A DNA stretch of 24,173 nucleotides, taken from positions 1 to 24,173 of the forward strand of contig VXIS01000499.1 of NCBI GenBank assembly GCA_008704415.1, in the 5' to 3' direction. Below are positions 24,033 to 24,173 of the stretch, piece after piece. The DNA is from Sphaerosporella brunnea (taxonomy: Eukaryota; Ascomycota; Pezizomycetes; Pezizales; Pyronemataceae). The translations under genes and the position numbers were made by a program. Every line of letters starts with the position of its first letter. The first letter of the stretch is position 1. The notes below the pieces were generated by a model. That model did not search any database and was not told the origin of the DNA. It saw only the letters and a list, made by a program, of their open reading frames with translations.

Positions 24033-24173
24033 AGCTCTGAGCTTTGGAATTACCCCCTTCATAACCAATACCCAAAAGAAACGAACAGACAAAAACTGAA
24101 CCAGGGGCACTGTCCTCTCCATCAACGTCACACTGACCATTGTTCCATCAGCCAGCTGAATACAACAACGAAT

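Overview
The window reads as nuclear DNA of a filamentous ascomycete, most likely a member of the Eurotiales (Aspergillus/Penicillium-like). The evidence is short 47-85 bp introns with GTAAGT-type donors, CTAAC-like branch sites and CAG/TAG acceptors, a secreted CBM1-GH10 xylanase, a pogo-type DDE transposase and small terminal-inverted-repeat elements. No rRNA or tRNA gene, CRISPR array or bacterial signal was seen.

The dominant feature is that the whole window is one giant inverted repeat. Bases 1-11895 (left arm) are the reverse complement of 11906-24173 (right arm), joined through a 10-base spacer flanked by GGATCC on both sides. Both outer ends stop at the same point of the arm. Every gene therefore appears twice in mirror image: a 92-aa hypothetical protein (759-1084 / 23075-23412), a 379-aa von Willebrand A-domain protein (1624-3174 / 20976-22532), a 401-aa GH10 xylanase with N-terminal CBM1 (6967-8637 / 15168-17140), and the C-terminal part of a pogo-like transposase (10328-11890 / 11911-13733) whose N-terminal half is cut off by the fold.

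The arms are not equally good. The left arm gives clean spliced reading frames for the xylanase and the VWA gene. The right arm is nearly identical in blocks (about 11906-16317 and 19510-22340). It is full of scattered indels and substitutions in others (about 16318-19505 and 22345-23880), and it holds about 296 bases of A/C-rich nonsense exactly where the left arm has a G14 run. This pattern looks more like a fold-back (template-plus-complement) long read carried into an assembly than a natural duplication, but sequence alone cannot exclude a real palindrome.

Between the genes lie accessory sequences: a 229-bp MITE with perfect 30-bp inverted repeats and a TA target duplication (4829-5057), three related copies of another small inverted-repeat family (3794, 4064-4278 and 6101-6310), a probable decayed ORF (4402-4750), a 12-bp RGGG-coding minisatellite in the transposase tail and several long G/C homopolymers. 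The three cellular genes do not form an obvious pathway: the xylanase is a secreted plant-cell-wall enzyme, while the VWA protein and the 92-aa protein look intracellular.
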